DNA of 64,000 nucleotides. Source: an uncultured Prevotellaceae bacterium (GTDB taxonomy: Bacteria; Bacteroidota; Bacteroidia; Bacteroidales; Bacteroidaceae). Each line of letters starts with the position of its first letter. Positions within the stretch are counted from its first letter, which is position 1. The notes beneath the pieces are model-generated. The model was not told the DNA's origin and searched no databases. It saw only the letters and a program-made list of their open reading frames with translations. The DNA lies in contig CADCET010000007.1 of the NCBI GenBank assembly GCA_902800495.1, forward strand, positions 1 through 64,000. Direction: 5' to 3'. Shown here piece after piece: positions 16,746-25,575 of the stretch. A program made the position numbers and the translations under genes.

Positions 16746-18482
16746 ATGTGTGGAATTGTAGCAATATTAAATGTAAAAGAGCAGACGCATGCGCTACGTG
16801 AAAAGGCGCTGAAGATGAGTCAGAAAATCCGTCATCGCGGACCTGACTGGAGTGGTATTTATTGCGGCGGAAGCGCCATCCTTGCCCACGAACGACTGAG
16901 CATCGTCGACCCTGAGAGTGGCGGACAGCCGCTTTATAGCCCCCGCCCTTTGGAGGGGGATGGGGGAGGCTTGCAGGTGCTGGCCGTTAACGGCGAAATC
17001 TATAACCATCAGGAGATCCGCCGCCGCTATGCCGGACAGTATGAGTTCCAGACGGGCTCTGACTGCGAGGTGATACTGGCGCTGTATAGAAGCCTCACCC
17101 CCAGCCCCTCTCCGAAAGGCGAGGGGAGTGATTACACTCATGAGCAGATTTGTCAGATGCTGGAACAGTTGAGCGGAATTTTTGCGTTTGTCTTGTACGA
17201 CGAAGAGACTGACGTGTTCCTGATTGCCCGCGACCCCATCGGCGTGATACCTCTTTATATAGGTTACGACAGCGACGGAACGGTCTATGTGGCCTCCGAG
17301 TTGAAGGCCCTCGAAGGACAGTGCGAAAGGTATGAACCCTTCCTCCCCGGACATTATTATTACAGTGGAGAACCCGGTATGAAGCGTTACTACCAGCGCG
17401 ACTGGATGAAGTACGACGCTGTAAAGAATAACTCAGCCAGTGTCGAAGCCATCCATGATGCCCTTGAGGATGCCGTCAAGCGTCAGCTGATGTCGGACGT
17501 GCCCTATGGCGTGCTGCTTTCCGGCGGCCTCGACTCATCGGTCATCTCCGCCATTGCCGAGAAATACTCTGAGATGCGTATCGAGGACGACTCGAAGACC
17601 AAGGCCTACTGGCCCCGCCTGCACTCATTCGCCGTAGGACTGAAAGGAGCTCCCGACCTGGCCAAGGCGAAGCTCGTGGCCGACCATATCGGCACCGTTC
17701 ACCACGAGATCAACTATACCATCCAGGAAGGCCTCGATGCCATCCGCGACGTCATCTACTTCATCGAGACCTACGACGTCACCACCGTACGCGCCTCAAC
17801 GCCTATGTACCTGTTGGCACGTGTCATCAAGTCGATGGGCATCAAGATGGTGCTCTCGGGCGAGGGTGCCGACGAGATTTTCGGTGGCTATCTCTATTTC
17901 CACAAGGCGCCGACGGCCAAGGACTTCCACGAAGAGACCGTCCGCAAGCTCTCGAAGCTCTACATGTACGACTGTCTACGTGCCAACAAGAGCCTGAGCG
18001 CTTGGGGCGTCGAAGGACGCGTACCCTTCCTCGACAAGGAGTTCCTCGATGTTGCCATGCGCACCAACCCCGAGGCCAAGATGTGTCCTGGAACAACGAT
18101 GGAGAAAAAGATTGTTCGTGAGGCTTTCGCCGACATGCTGCCTGCCGAGGTGGCCTGGCGACAGAAGGAGCAGTTCAGCGACGGTGTGGGTTACTCATGG
18201 ATTGACACGCTCAAGCAGATAACTTCCGAAGCCGTCACCGACGAGCAAATGGCGCACGCCGCAGAGCGTTTCCCCATCAATCCGCCGAAGAACAAGGAGG
18301 AATACTACTACCGTAGCATCTTCGCCGAGCATTTCCCCTCTGACAGTGCCGCACAGAGCGTGCCCAGCGAGGCATCTGTTGCCTGTTCAACAGCCATCGC
18401 CCTCGAATGGGACGCTGCCTTCAAGGGTATGAACGACCCCAGTGGGCGTGCCGTCAAGGGCGTGCACGAACAAGCGTATTAA
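16746..18482 (+). CDS. asnB: Asparagine synthetase B, glutamine-hydrolysing
   Basis: AsnB makes asparagine from aspartate, ATP and glutamine. It starts MCGIVAIL, so Cys2 becomes the nucleophile, and has the PP-loop LSGGLDSSVISA and the conserved VLSGEGADEIFGGYLYFHKAP. It is 578 residues long. Two hairpin repeats add SPRPLEGDGGG (11 residues) before VLAVNGEIYN and SLTPSPSPKGEGS (13 residues) before the GIFAFVLYD strand; together they account for the 24 residues by which it exceeds the 554 of the E. coli enzyme. Its stop codon overlaps the stop of the convergent PL9-like gene and no terminator separates them. Confidence 0.96.
   Translation: MCGIVAILNVKEQTHALREKALKMSQKIRHRGPDWSGIYCGGSAILAHERLSIVDPESGGQPLYSPRPLEGDGGGLQVLAVNGEIYNHQEIRRRYAGQYEFQTGSDCEVILALYRSLTPSPSPKGEGSDYTHEQICQMLEQLSGIFAFVLYDEETDVFLIARDPIGVIPLYIGYDSDGTVYVASELKALEGQCERYEPFLPGHYYYSGEPGMKRYYQRDWMKYDAVKNNSASVEAIHDALEDAVKRQLMSDVPYGVLLSGGLDSSVISAIAEKYSEMRIEDDSKTKAYWPRLHSFAVGLKGAPDLAKAKLVADHIGTVHHEINYTIQEGLDAIRDVIYFIETYDVTTVRASTPMYLLARVIKSMGIKMVLSGEGADEIFGGYLYFHKAPTAKDFHEETVRKLSKLYMYDCLRANKSLSAWGVEGRVPFLDKEFLDVAMRTNPEAKMCPGTTMEKKIVREAFADMLPAEVAWRQKEQFSDGVGYSWIDTLKQITSEAVTDEQMAHAAERFPINPPKNKEEYYYRSIFAEHFPSDSAAQSVPSEASVACSTAIALEWDAAFKGMNDPSGRAVKGVHEQAY
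16938..16971 (-). repeat. REP-like hairpin in asnB (first)
   Basis: On the minus strand: AGCCTCCCCCATC, then CCCCCTCC-AAA-GGGCGGGGG. It encodes SPRPLEGDGGG. Confidence 0.75.
17091..17129 (+). repeat. REP-like hairpin in asnB (second), 39-bp type
   Basis: AGCCTCACCCCCAGC followed by CCCCTCTCC and the closing arm GGCGAGGGG, then AGT. It is read as SLTPSPSPKGEGS, the same peptide as in GltB. Confidence 0.88.
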
Positions 18483-20899
18483 CGGACTGTACCCATCAGC
18501 GTATAACGCACACCATCCTTTTCGATGACGAGCTGGCGGCCGTCAAGGTGCTTTGTAACCTTGGCGGCTGTCTTCTTTGTTCCGACAGTAGAAATGCCAG
18601 TTGCCGAAGTGTCGGGCACGCGGATATAGACGTCGTAGATGCGGGCACCACCGCTCGACGAGTTGTTCAGCAGTTCGAGGGTGCGAACCTTATTGCCGTC
18701 GGCAATGCCGGCCACGTCTAAGAGGTTCCAGGCTAAGAGCGTCTGCTTCTTCATCTTGTCTGTCGTCTTCGTCCCCTGTGTACCGTCGGCCAGCGTCCAG
18801 TTCAGCTTGTAGGAACGATCGCCGGTGAAGTGCAGGTTCACCAGTAGCTGTAACACGCCGTCGGTGAAGTGCCAACGCAGTCCGCCGCCACTCTTCGACA
18901 TATCGATGCCACCCTTGGTGCAGCCGCCGGGTATGTTGCCGCCGCTCTCGGTCTTGGCCGGGTCGTAGCTCGTGGCGATGGCGCCGTCAATCAGTTCGAT
19001 GACGCCTTGCAGGTCGGCGGGCAGCGCGTCCCAGGCATCCTGAAAGTGATACCAGTCGCCGGTGAGCACCTTGAAGGGTTTGACCACGCTGACAGACCCC
19101 GTCGTGCTGACATCCTTCACCCCCGCCTCGCGGTCGCCGCTGACAGTCAGCGTGTAGGTGCAGCCGGCTGCGGGTGTGCCGCTGATGGTAATCGTCTGTC
19201 CGTCAACGGTATATGTCAGTCCTTCGCTCAACTGACTGACGACGGCTGTCGTCCCTGCCACGCTCATCTCGTAGATGATGGGCTCTATGGCTTGCCCCTC
19301 GACGACTTCCTGTGCCGAGTTGGCCGTCTTGCAGGTCAGCGTAATCTTCTCAGGAATGAGGAACTCTGCTGGTATGCCGTCCAGTTCGAAGGCTCCAAAG
19401 TCGGGTGCCGCATCGTTGTAGCCGATATAGATGTCGTCGGCCGTCATCAACTCCAGTCCGGCCGCCACCGCCTCTTCGGCTGTCATCTTGCGGGTGGGGG
19501 TGAAGCCGATGATGGGTGTGCCCTTGTCCTTCATTACGCTGCCGGCTTTCAGTCGCGCAAAGCCGTTGTCGGGCAGCGAACCGTCGGCCTGGCGGTCGGC
19601 CATGAAATCGTCGGCGCTCAACGACAGGAACTCGCCCGAATAGTCCTTGGTCACAATCTGCGTCTTGCCCTCTTTGTAGCCCTCCTTGATAGGGCTGCAG
19701 CCGTCGAGTGTTGTCCAGGAGTTGAAGTCGGTGTCTGGCTCGCGGTAGCCCTCCTTGTCAGGCGACAGAAACTCGTGGTTGCCAATGTTGACGCCGCTCT
19801 TCTGGGCTGTGGCGCCCCAGCCGATGCAGTTGCGGATGGTCATCGTGCCATACTTGAACATCGTGGGGAAGCGGTAGTTGTACTCGTTGCCCCAGGCCGT
19901 ACAGTTGATGATGTACATCCCCTCGTAGGCGTTGTTCTGGTCGAAGCCCTTATGCAGGTTGCCGAAAGCCACGCAGTTGGTCACGACATGGGCGCCTACC
20001 GACTGGTCGAAAGCCGCTCCGCCGGCGCTGCCGCCACCGCCGAGTTTGAAACCGTTGCCATTCTTGCCCTCGCTGCCGCCCTTCAGGTAGCCCGCGTGCC
20101 AGGCCCAGCAGTGGTCGATGACCACGGGGTGGTAGACCATATAGAGGTCCCAGTTGTCGTCGCTGTTCGTCCAGGCGCGACAGCCGTGGAACTCGGTGCC
20201 AGGCCCGGGGAAGAGCTTGCAGGCGAAGCCGTCGGCATCGCCTCCGTCGTCCGTGCCATTATAGGTGCGCAGGTCGGCGTTCTCGTAGGCATCGCAGTTG
20301 ATGACCTTGTTGCCGCGGCAGTAGGTGTAGTTAGGATTATACTGCGGCTGTCCACTGATGGGCAGCGACTTGGTCTCCTCAATCGAGAAGTCCTTGTACA
20401 TACCTATCTGTAGGCCGGTGTCGTTGTTCCAGCGGAACACGCAGCGCTCGATGACGTTGTACGATCCCTCCACCTTCATACCGTTATCCTCGGCATTCTG
20501 CAGCACCAGTCCGTAGAACGTCCAGTAGTTGGCTAAATGGTTCACGTAGATGCAGCGTCCCATCTTGAAGGCCGACTCCGTCTTGTGGTTCATGGCCGAG
20601 CCGTCGATGACAACCTTGCCGGCAGCGGCGTCGGGCCAGGCGCGCATCTCACAACGGCGGTCGGGGTTCGTTGGCAGTTCGGGAATCTTCAGGCGTTCGC
20701 TGATGGTGTAGGTGCCCTCGTGGATGAGGATGCGGTCGCCGGCCTGCACCTGCTCTAATGCTTTGTGAATGGTCTGCAACGGTGCCTCCTCCGTGCCGGG
20801 GTTCGTGTCGTTGCCGTTGGTGGCCACGTGGATGTCTGTGGCCATGGCTGTCAAGGCTGTTGCAGCCATCATCCAGATAGTAAGTAGTTTCTTGGTCAT
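18479..20899 (-). CDS. Secreted parallel beta-helix protein, PL9 pectate lyase-like
   Basis: The 806-residue protein has a signal peptide (ending ALTAMA) and a right-handed beta-helix of about 480 residues that resembles PL9. Marks include GTYTISERLKI, the calcium-type cluster NGTDDGGDADGFACK, and NGNGFKLGGG, where the Lys would be the catalytic base by analogy with Pel9A. After that come an Ig-like segment, a further C-terminal domain and a tail GRQLVIEKDGVRYTLMG that may be a sorting signal. It is preceded by its own promoter and by an operator like that of the starch regulator. The lyase assignment is by fold and motif; its place in a starch regulon is odd. Confidence 0.78.
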   Translation of the reverse strand: MTKKLLTIWMMAATALTAMATDIHVATNGNDTNPGTEEAPLQTIHKALEQVQAGDRILIHEGTYTISERLKIPELPTNPDRRCEMRAWPDAAAGKVVIDGSAMNHKTESAFKMGRCIYVNHLANYWTFYGLVLQNAEDNGMKVEGSYNVIERCVFRWNNDTGLQIGMYKDFSIEETKSLPISGQPQYNPNYTYCRGNKVINCDAYENADLRTYNGTDDGGDADGFACKLFPGPGTEFHGCRAWTNSDDNWDLYMVYHPVVIDHCWAWHAGYLKGGSEGKNGNGFKLGGGGSAGGAAFDQSVGAHVVTNCVAFGNLHKGFDQNNAYEGMYIINCTAWGNEYNYRFPTMFKYGTMTIRNCIGWGATAQKSGVNIGNHEFLSPDKEGYREPDTDFNSWTTLDGCSPIKEGYKEGKTQIVTKDYSGEFLSLSADDFMADRQADGSLPDNGFARLKAGSVMKDKGTPIIGFTPTRKMTAEEAVAAGLELMTADDIYIGYNDAAPDFGAFELDGIPAEFLIPEKITLTCKTANSAQEVVEGQAIEPIIYEMSVAGTTAVVSQLSEGLTYTVDGQTITISGTPAAGCTYTLTVSGDREAGVKDVSTTGSVSVVKPFKVLTGDWYHFQDAWDALPADLQGVIELIDGAIATSYDPAKTESGGNIPGGCTKGGIDMSKSGGGLRWHFTDGVLQLLVNLHFTGDRSYKLNWTLADGTQGTKTTDKMKKQTLLAWNLLDVAGIADGNKVRTLELLNNSSSGGARIYDVYIRVPDTSATGISTVGTKKTAAKVTKHLDGRQLVIEKDGVRYTLMGTVR

Positions 20900-20925
20900 A
20901 GCTTGTAGTCCATTTATTCGTGCTG

Positions 20926-20933
20926 CAAAGTTA
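20926..20933 (-). promoter_or_regulatory. -7 box of the PL9-like gene
   Basis: TAACTTTG on the minus strand, 27 bases before the start codon. No clear -33 TTTG; an operator-like site is centred 55 bases upstream. Confidence 0.6.
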
Positions 20934-20978
20934 CGCTTTTCTTCCGTTGGACACCCTATGTATGACGCTGTAATCCAC

Positions 20979-20990
20979 GCAAACGTTTAC
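20979..20990. promoter_or_regulatory. LacI-type operator-like site upstream of the PL9-like gene
   Basis: GCAAACGTTTAC matches the perfect operator at 28728-28747 at 11 of 12 core positions and lies 55 bases (centre to centre) upstream of the -7 box. Confidence 0.55.
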
Positions 20991-21000
20991 AATACGAAAT

Positions 21001-21032
21001 CGGCTCCGATTCCTATTGCGGAACCGGAGCCG
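21001..21032 (-). terminator. Terminator after the susF-like gene
   Basis: On the minus strand CGGCTCCGG pairs with CGGAGCCG (extended by TTCC and GGAA) and is followed by ATTTCGTATT. It lies about 25 bases after the stop codon and separates the susCDEF operon from the PL9-like gene. Confidence 0.65.
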
Positions 21033-21057
21033 AAGTACTATGATTTAAGGTTTGTTT

Positions 21058-22536
21058 CTACTTGTACGAACCAGAGCCTTTCGTGAAGTCCAGGTAGCAC
21101 TTCTGGCCTGTAGTTACCTTGACGCGTGCCTGGTCGTTGCCGGCGCCGCGGTAGTCAATCTGTCCCTTGGCGGTGACGACGAACTCCGTCTGCCACCAGT
21201 CGGCACCTTCTAACTTGACGCACATGCGTACCTCGTCGTCCTTGGCGAAGGCCGGCGATACGAACTTGCCGTTCTCGGTGTCGGGGATGGTGAACAGGCC
21301 GCTCTCAGCCACCTCCCATCCGGCAGCAGCGGTGTTGCCGATGAGGTAAACCTGCGGTTTGAGGAACTCCACCTTGCGTGCGCCTGGCGTGTTGTCGACC
21401 TTGATGAGATACCATCCGGCGTTGCCTACGACGATGTTGTTGTCGCCCGACGGATTCATGCCGGCGTTGTCGACGACGGACTCAGCGTTCATGCCGAAGT
21501 CGTTGCCCCAACCCTGCTGAGGTGCGAACTTGAACTGTTCGCCCTGGTGCAGGTAGATGATGATCCACGACAGGTTGGCGTGGCTATGCACGGGAACCAG
21601 GGGTACCCAGTTGTCGGCTGCTGCGCCCCAGTTGTAGTGGTCGCCAGTGAGGTAGAGCACGGGGTCGGTGTCGAAGATGGCGCCGGCCGTTATCGGCGTG
21701 ACGGTATAGGTGGCCGTCATGGCGTTGATAGTAACCTGGTAAGAGGTGGCACCGTCGGCAGCAGCAAACTTGATGTTGCCGCCAGCATTGTTGTTCGACA
21801 GCATACCCTCGTAGCTGACGACGTCGACGCCTGAGGGAGCTGAGAAGGCGCGGTCCCAGGTGTTGACGCTGCCGTCGGCCTTGAAGTCGGCAGCGGGGAT
21901 GGCCTTGATCTCGTAGGTCTCGACACCGTCGACAGCCTCTATCTCTACCGTGAATACAGGATTGTCGTAGACGTCGCCGCCGCTGTTAGTCATGTGGAAG
22001 GCATCGACGCGTACACATTTCCAGCCGTCGATGTTGCCAACGAGGTAATAGCCGCCAGCATCGATGTAAGGAGCATCGAGCTTGGCTTTCAGGGTGAAGG
22101 GGCCTGCCTTGCGCTGCACCTTGACGTCGCCGTCGGCGGTGGCGTTCTTGGCAATGGTTCCTACGGCGATGTTCAGTGTGCGCTCAATGGGATTGGCACC
22201 GTAGAGCGTCTTCACAGCCTCTTTCAGGTCGTCAGTATCTACCTTGCCATAAGCGTCGGCAGCTACGATGACGGCGTTAGCAGCGCCTTCGCCGGTGATG
22301 GCCAGTGCGTAGGCGTCGGCCTGTTCGGCGGTGAGATTCGTCGTGAACAGCTGCACGACTTCCTCCTTATAGGTAGCGAAGTCGATGGAGCTGATGGTAG
22401 GCTGAATGGCCAGTTCCAACTTCTGGGCAGCATCCTTGGCAGCATTGCTCTGCGGGGTGCTCCAGTCGGTGTAGTCCTCGGTGCAGGACAAGAGTCCTGC
22501 TACCAAGGCGATACCACAAAATATTATTTTCTTCAT
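21058..22536 (-). CDS. SusF/SusE-like outer-membrane starch-binding lipoprotein
   Basis: The 492-residue protein has a lipoprotein signal (GLLSCTEDYTDW) and then repeated starch-binding-type beta modules. GGYYLVGNIDGWK, DPVLYLTGDHYNWG and PQVYLIGNTAAAGWE mark the starts of three modules with the same plan. SusF and SusE hold starch at the cell surface beside SusC and SusD and have no catalytic activity. It is the last gene of the susCDEF-like operon and ends before a terminator. I call it SusF-like because it follows a SusE-like gene and has three modules. Confidence 0.85.
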   Translation of the reverse strand: MKKIIFCGIALVAGLLSCTEDYTDWSTPQSNAAKDAAQKLELAIQPTISSIDFATYKEEVVQLFTTNLTAEQADAYALAITGEGAANAVIVAADAYGKVDTDDLKEAVKTLYGANPIERTLNIAVGTIAKNATADGDVKVQRKAGPFTLKAKLDAPYIDAGGYYLVGNIDGWKCVRVDAFHMTNSGGDVYDNPVFTVEIEAVDGVETYEIKAIPAADFKADGSVNTWDRAFSAPSGVDVVSYEGMLSNNNAGGNIKFAAADGATSYQVTINAMTATYTVTPITAGAIFDTDPVLYLTGDHYNWGAAADNWVPLVPVHSHANLSWIIIYLHQGEQFKFAPQQGWGNDFGMNAESVVDNAGMNPSGDNNIVVGNAGWYLIKVDNTPGARKVEFLKPQVYLIGNTAAAGWEVAESGLFTIPDTENGKFVSPAFAKDDEVRMCVKLEGADWWQTEFVVTAKGQIDYRGAGNDQARVKVTTGQKCYLDFTKGSGSYK

Positions 22537-22567
22537 AATGTTTCAGTCTTTAATGGTTTCTAACTGT

Positions 22568-23818
22568 TTACTCCTTCGGCAGGATAGTGAACTCGCCGGT
22601 GATGTCGTTGAAGACGATGACCCACGTGCCTTCGGCTACGCCGATGTTCTTGCCACCGCCAGTGCCCTTACCGCAGGTGTTCACCTCGCCGTCTTCAGAG
22701 CCGTAGCCCCAGTTGGTGTCCCATGAGCCGGCAATCTTGAACTTCATCTGCACGGTCTCGCCGGCAGGAACGTCCATGACGTAAGTCCAGACGTGGTTCT
22801 CGCCGCTCTTGTTGGCGGGTGTCATGTTGGCATCGCCCCATTCGTTGAACGAGCCAGCCATGCAAATCTGTGAGTAGACCTTCGGCGTGATGTCCTGCTT
22901 CACGATGGAGCATTCGTTGGTGGCCGTGTTGACTGTCACTAAGTAGTAGCCTTCAGGGTCGCACCAGATGTTGCCATAGTCTTTGCCGCCGTTACGATAG
23001 AGGGCTTTGTTTGCTTCTGCTGCAGCATCTTCGCTCGATTTGTAGGCCATAAAGCCATAGTCCCAGTTGAAGTCCTCGGGCTGAATCTTCCAGCCGTCGG
23101 TGGTGAAGTAGTTCAGATAGGTGATCTCACCAGCGCCTGTTGCCTTGTCGTAGGCGAAGTCGCTCTGAATCATCATCGGCAGGCTGCTCACGCCAGGATT
23201 GTTGCTCCATAAACCGTCGAGGATATTGTTACCCACGAGATACCACATGATGGGAGCAGCGTCCTTCAGCTCGATGTAATAGGGGTTGAACTTCAGTTCG
23301 ACGGCGTTCGAGACGACGCTGTTCAGACGTGTGCCGTTCTCGTTGATGAAGGCGTTGATGCGGATGAAGGCCGTCTGGACATCGGGCACCTCGTTAACCG
23401 TCCACTTCTTAATCTGTACGAGCGCCTTGTCGAGGTCGGCTGACACGAGGGTGTAGTCACACTTCGTTGTTGTGCGGGCCAGTGCGGCGTAGTCGGCGAC
23501 GGTGGCACCGCTCTCGTCGGCAGCCGCCTGGTCGGTAGACACGGTGAACGAGTTGGTGGGCGACACCTGTATCTCGTAAGTTACCGGCAGTGGTGCGTTG
23601 TCGCTTGTATATTGCGGCTGGCTCCACGACAGCTTCAGTTCGCTGGTCGACTCTAAGTCAACGGTCTCATTGACGTAGGCCGGCGTGTTCAGCGTGAACC
23701 CTGTGGGCTGTATCAGCGAGGGGTTCGAGTCGTTGTCGTCCGAGCAGGCCGTCAGTGTTGCGGCGAGGCCGCAACCAGCCATGAACATGGTCAGTGAATG
23801 AAATATCTTGCTATTCAT
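22568..23818 (-). CDS. SusE-like outer-membrane starch-binding lipoprotein
   Basis: The 416-residue protein has a lipobox (LTACSDDND), an N-terminal Ig-like domain typical of SusE (LKLSWSQPQY, YEIQVSPTNSF) and C-terminal binding modules (WYLVGNNI and ICMAGSFNEWGDANM). I chose the ATG at 23816-23818; three codons upstream there is a possible TTG. It lies between susD and the susF-like gene with short spacers, in the order known for starch loci. Confidence 0.87.
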   Translation of the reverse strand: MNSKIFHSLTMFMAGCGLAATLTACSDDNDSNPSLIQPTGFTLNTPAYVNETVDLESTSELKLSWSQPQYTSDNAPLPVTYEIQVSPTNSFTVSTDQAAADESGATVADYAALARTTTKCDYTLVSADLDKALVQIKKWTVNEVPDVQTAFIRINAFINENGTRLNSVVSNAVELKFNPYYIELKDAAPIMWYLVGNNILDGLWSNNPGVSSLPMMIQSDFAYDKATGAGEITYLNYFTTDGWKIQPEDFNWDYGFMAYKSSEDAAAEANKALYRNGGKDYGNIWCDPEGYYLVTVNTATNECSIVKQDITPKVYSQICMAGSFNEWGDANMTPANKSGENHVWTYVMDVPAGETVQMKFKIAGSWDTNWGYGSEDGEVNTCGKGTGGGKNIGVAEGTWVIVFNDITGEFTILPKE

Positions 23819-23837
23819 AATCTTCAATCTTCAATTA

Positions 23838-25547
23838 TCAATTATCAATTTCGTTGTAGCCGTCAATCTGGGTCAGGTTCGTGTTGGCCATGACCTCGGT
23901 CGAGGGGATAGGATAGACGTTGAGGTACTTCTCGAAGGCAGCGCCGGTGTAGGTCTCGTTACCGCCCTTGCCTTCCCAACCGTAGGCAACGTCGATACCG
24001 CCGAAACGGTTGTAGCGGATGAGGTCGGGACGGCGGATGCCTTCAAAGTAGAACTCACGGGCACGCTCGTCGAGCACGTCGTCTAAGGTGTAGCTGCCAC
24101 GGGTGGCGGCATGGGCACGTGTGCGGATGGCATCCATGTACTGCTTGGCCTTGCCAGCGTCACCCTGATGCAGGGCAGCCTCGGCAGCGTTGAGGTAAGC
24201 CTCGGCAACGCGCAGCAGGAAGAAGTCGACGTCGACGTCGCCGGCATCATGAGGCGTGCCGCCGTTAGAGTAGTTGTTGTTCCACTTCGGTGTGGTGACG
24301 CCATGCGAGAACTCGCTGTTGGGCAATACCGACAGGGTGTGGTCCTTGCCCCAGAAGATGGCGCGGTCGTCAGTGCTCATAGCGCGAATCTCGGCAGCCG
24401 TCTTGCCTACGTAAGAAGCGGGGTTGCTGGTGAACTTCTCCAGCAGCTGCGGGCGGCAGCGCATACCAGCCCACGTGTTGTTCGTGGTAGCGGCGTCGAG
24501 GCCCGTGACGGTAAACATGTCGGGATTCCACATAGCAGCGATGAAGAACATCGAGCCACCCCATGCCTTGGTAATCTTACCGTCCTGCAGCAGGGGGAAG
24601 ATAGCCTCGCAGCTGGCACCGTTGGAACCGTTGTCGCCCATGAAGAGCAGGTCGTAGGGCTTGTAGCCGTTACCCTTGGCTGCGGCCGACATCTTGCTCT
24701 CGTCGAACAGCGTGTAGCCAGAGTTGATGACCTTCTCGGCATACTCTAAAGCCTGTGCCCAGTAGGGGTTGTCCTGGCCGTTGTTGTTCAGGTAGGTACC
24801 GGCGTTCAGGTACAGACGGCTCAACATGAGCCATGCGGCAGCCTTGTCGACGCGGCCGTAGTTCGGGTCGTTGTCGGTCTTAGGCTGCGGAGCCATCAGG
24901 TTGGCCTCGGCCGTCTTCAGCTCGTTCTCCACCCAGCCAAAGAGGAACTGGCGGCCTAATGCGAGCATCTCCGAGCGGCTCATACCCTCTTGGAACTTGT
25001 CGTTGTAGGCGTGAGCCTGCTTAGGCATCTCTGACGACACAGCGGGGATGAAGGCGGGATCGCCAAAGAGGTCGAGCATCTGATAATAGAGGTATGCGCG
25101 GATGAAGCGTACCTCTGCCAGCTTCGTCTGGTCGGCCTGGGCACCGTCAAGCTCTAAGTAGTGGTTACAGTAGCTGATGTCCATAATCAGGCGGTAGTAC
25201 AGGAAGCGGATGGCGTCGCTGTTGGGCTTCGGCGTGTTCTTGCCATAGTCCTCGAGACCGCCGTCGGTCCACCAGCAGATGCCCTCGTCTGTTGACAGCA
25301 CGTTGGCATTGAAGACGTTACGTATGAAGGTGGTCTTACCATTGTCGTCGGACTTGAAGTCGGCAGTGCCGTCCATGCCTTCCAAGATAAGGCAGGCGTA
25401 GCACTTGCTGTAGAGCGCGGTAAGGTCGGGCTCAGCCTGCACGGTAGGGTCGATGTTGCCCTTGTCCAGGTCGTCCATGCAGGAGGTCACGCTGGCAGCC
25501 AGAAGTAAGGCTGCAGGAACCATTGCTTTGAATTTATTGAGTTTCAT
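23838..25547 (-). CDS. susD: SusD-family starch-binding lipoprotein
   Basis: SusD caps the SusC transporter and binds the glycan at the surface. The 569-residue protein has a lipobox (SVTSCMDDL), the TPR-like helices (EVRFIRAYLYYQMLDLFGD, AAAWLMLSRLYLNAGTYL) and the C-terminal DERAREFYFEGIRRPDLIRY block common to the family. It follows susC by 28 bases in the same operon, and the nearby SusE, GH97, GH77 and GH13 genes make starch the likely ligand. Confidence 0.93.
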   Translation of the reverse strand: MKLNKFKAMVPAALLLAASVTSCMDDLDKGNIDPTVQAEPDLTALYSKCYACLILEGMDGTADFKSDDNGKTTFIRNVFNANVLSTDEGICWWTDGGLEDYGKNTPKPNSDAIRFLYYRLIMDISYCNHYLELDGAQADQTKLAEVRFIRAYLYYQMLDLFGDPAFIPAVSSEMPKQAHAYNDKFQEGMSRSEMLALGRQFLFGWVENELKTAEANLMAPQPKTDNDPNYGRVDKAAAWLMLSRLYLNAGTYLNNNGQDNPYWAQALEYAEKVINSGYTLFDESKMSAAAKGNGYKPYDLLFMGDNGSNGASCEAIFPLLQDGKITKAWGGSMFFIAAMWNPDMFTVTGLDAATTNNTWAGMRCRPQLLEKFTSNPASYVGKTAAEIRAMSTDDRAIFWGKDHTLSVLPNSEFSHGVTTPKWNNNYSNGGTPHDAGDVDVDFFLLRVAEAYLNAAEAALHQGDAGKAKQYMDAIRTRAHAATRGSYTLDDVLDERAREFYFEGIRRPDLIRYNRFGGIDVAYGWEGKGGNETYTGAAFEKYLNVYPIPSTEVMANTNLTQIDGYNEIDN

Positions 25548-25575
25548 ATTGCGTTCTTTATTTATAATGATGTGA

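Noticed and set aside
1676..17129. Intragenic hairpins as terminators or attenuators
   Set aside because: They lack T-runs, occur in both orientations relative to the gene and lie in the middle of long coding regions.
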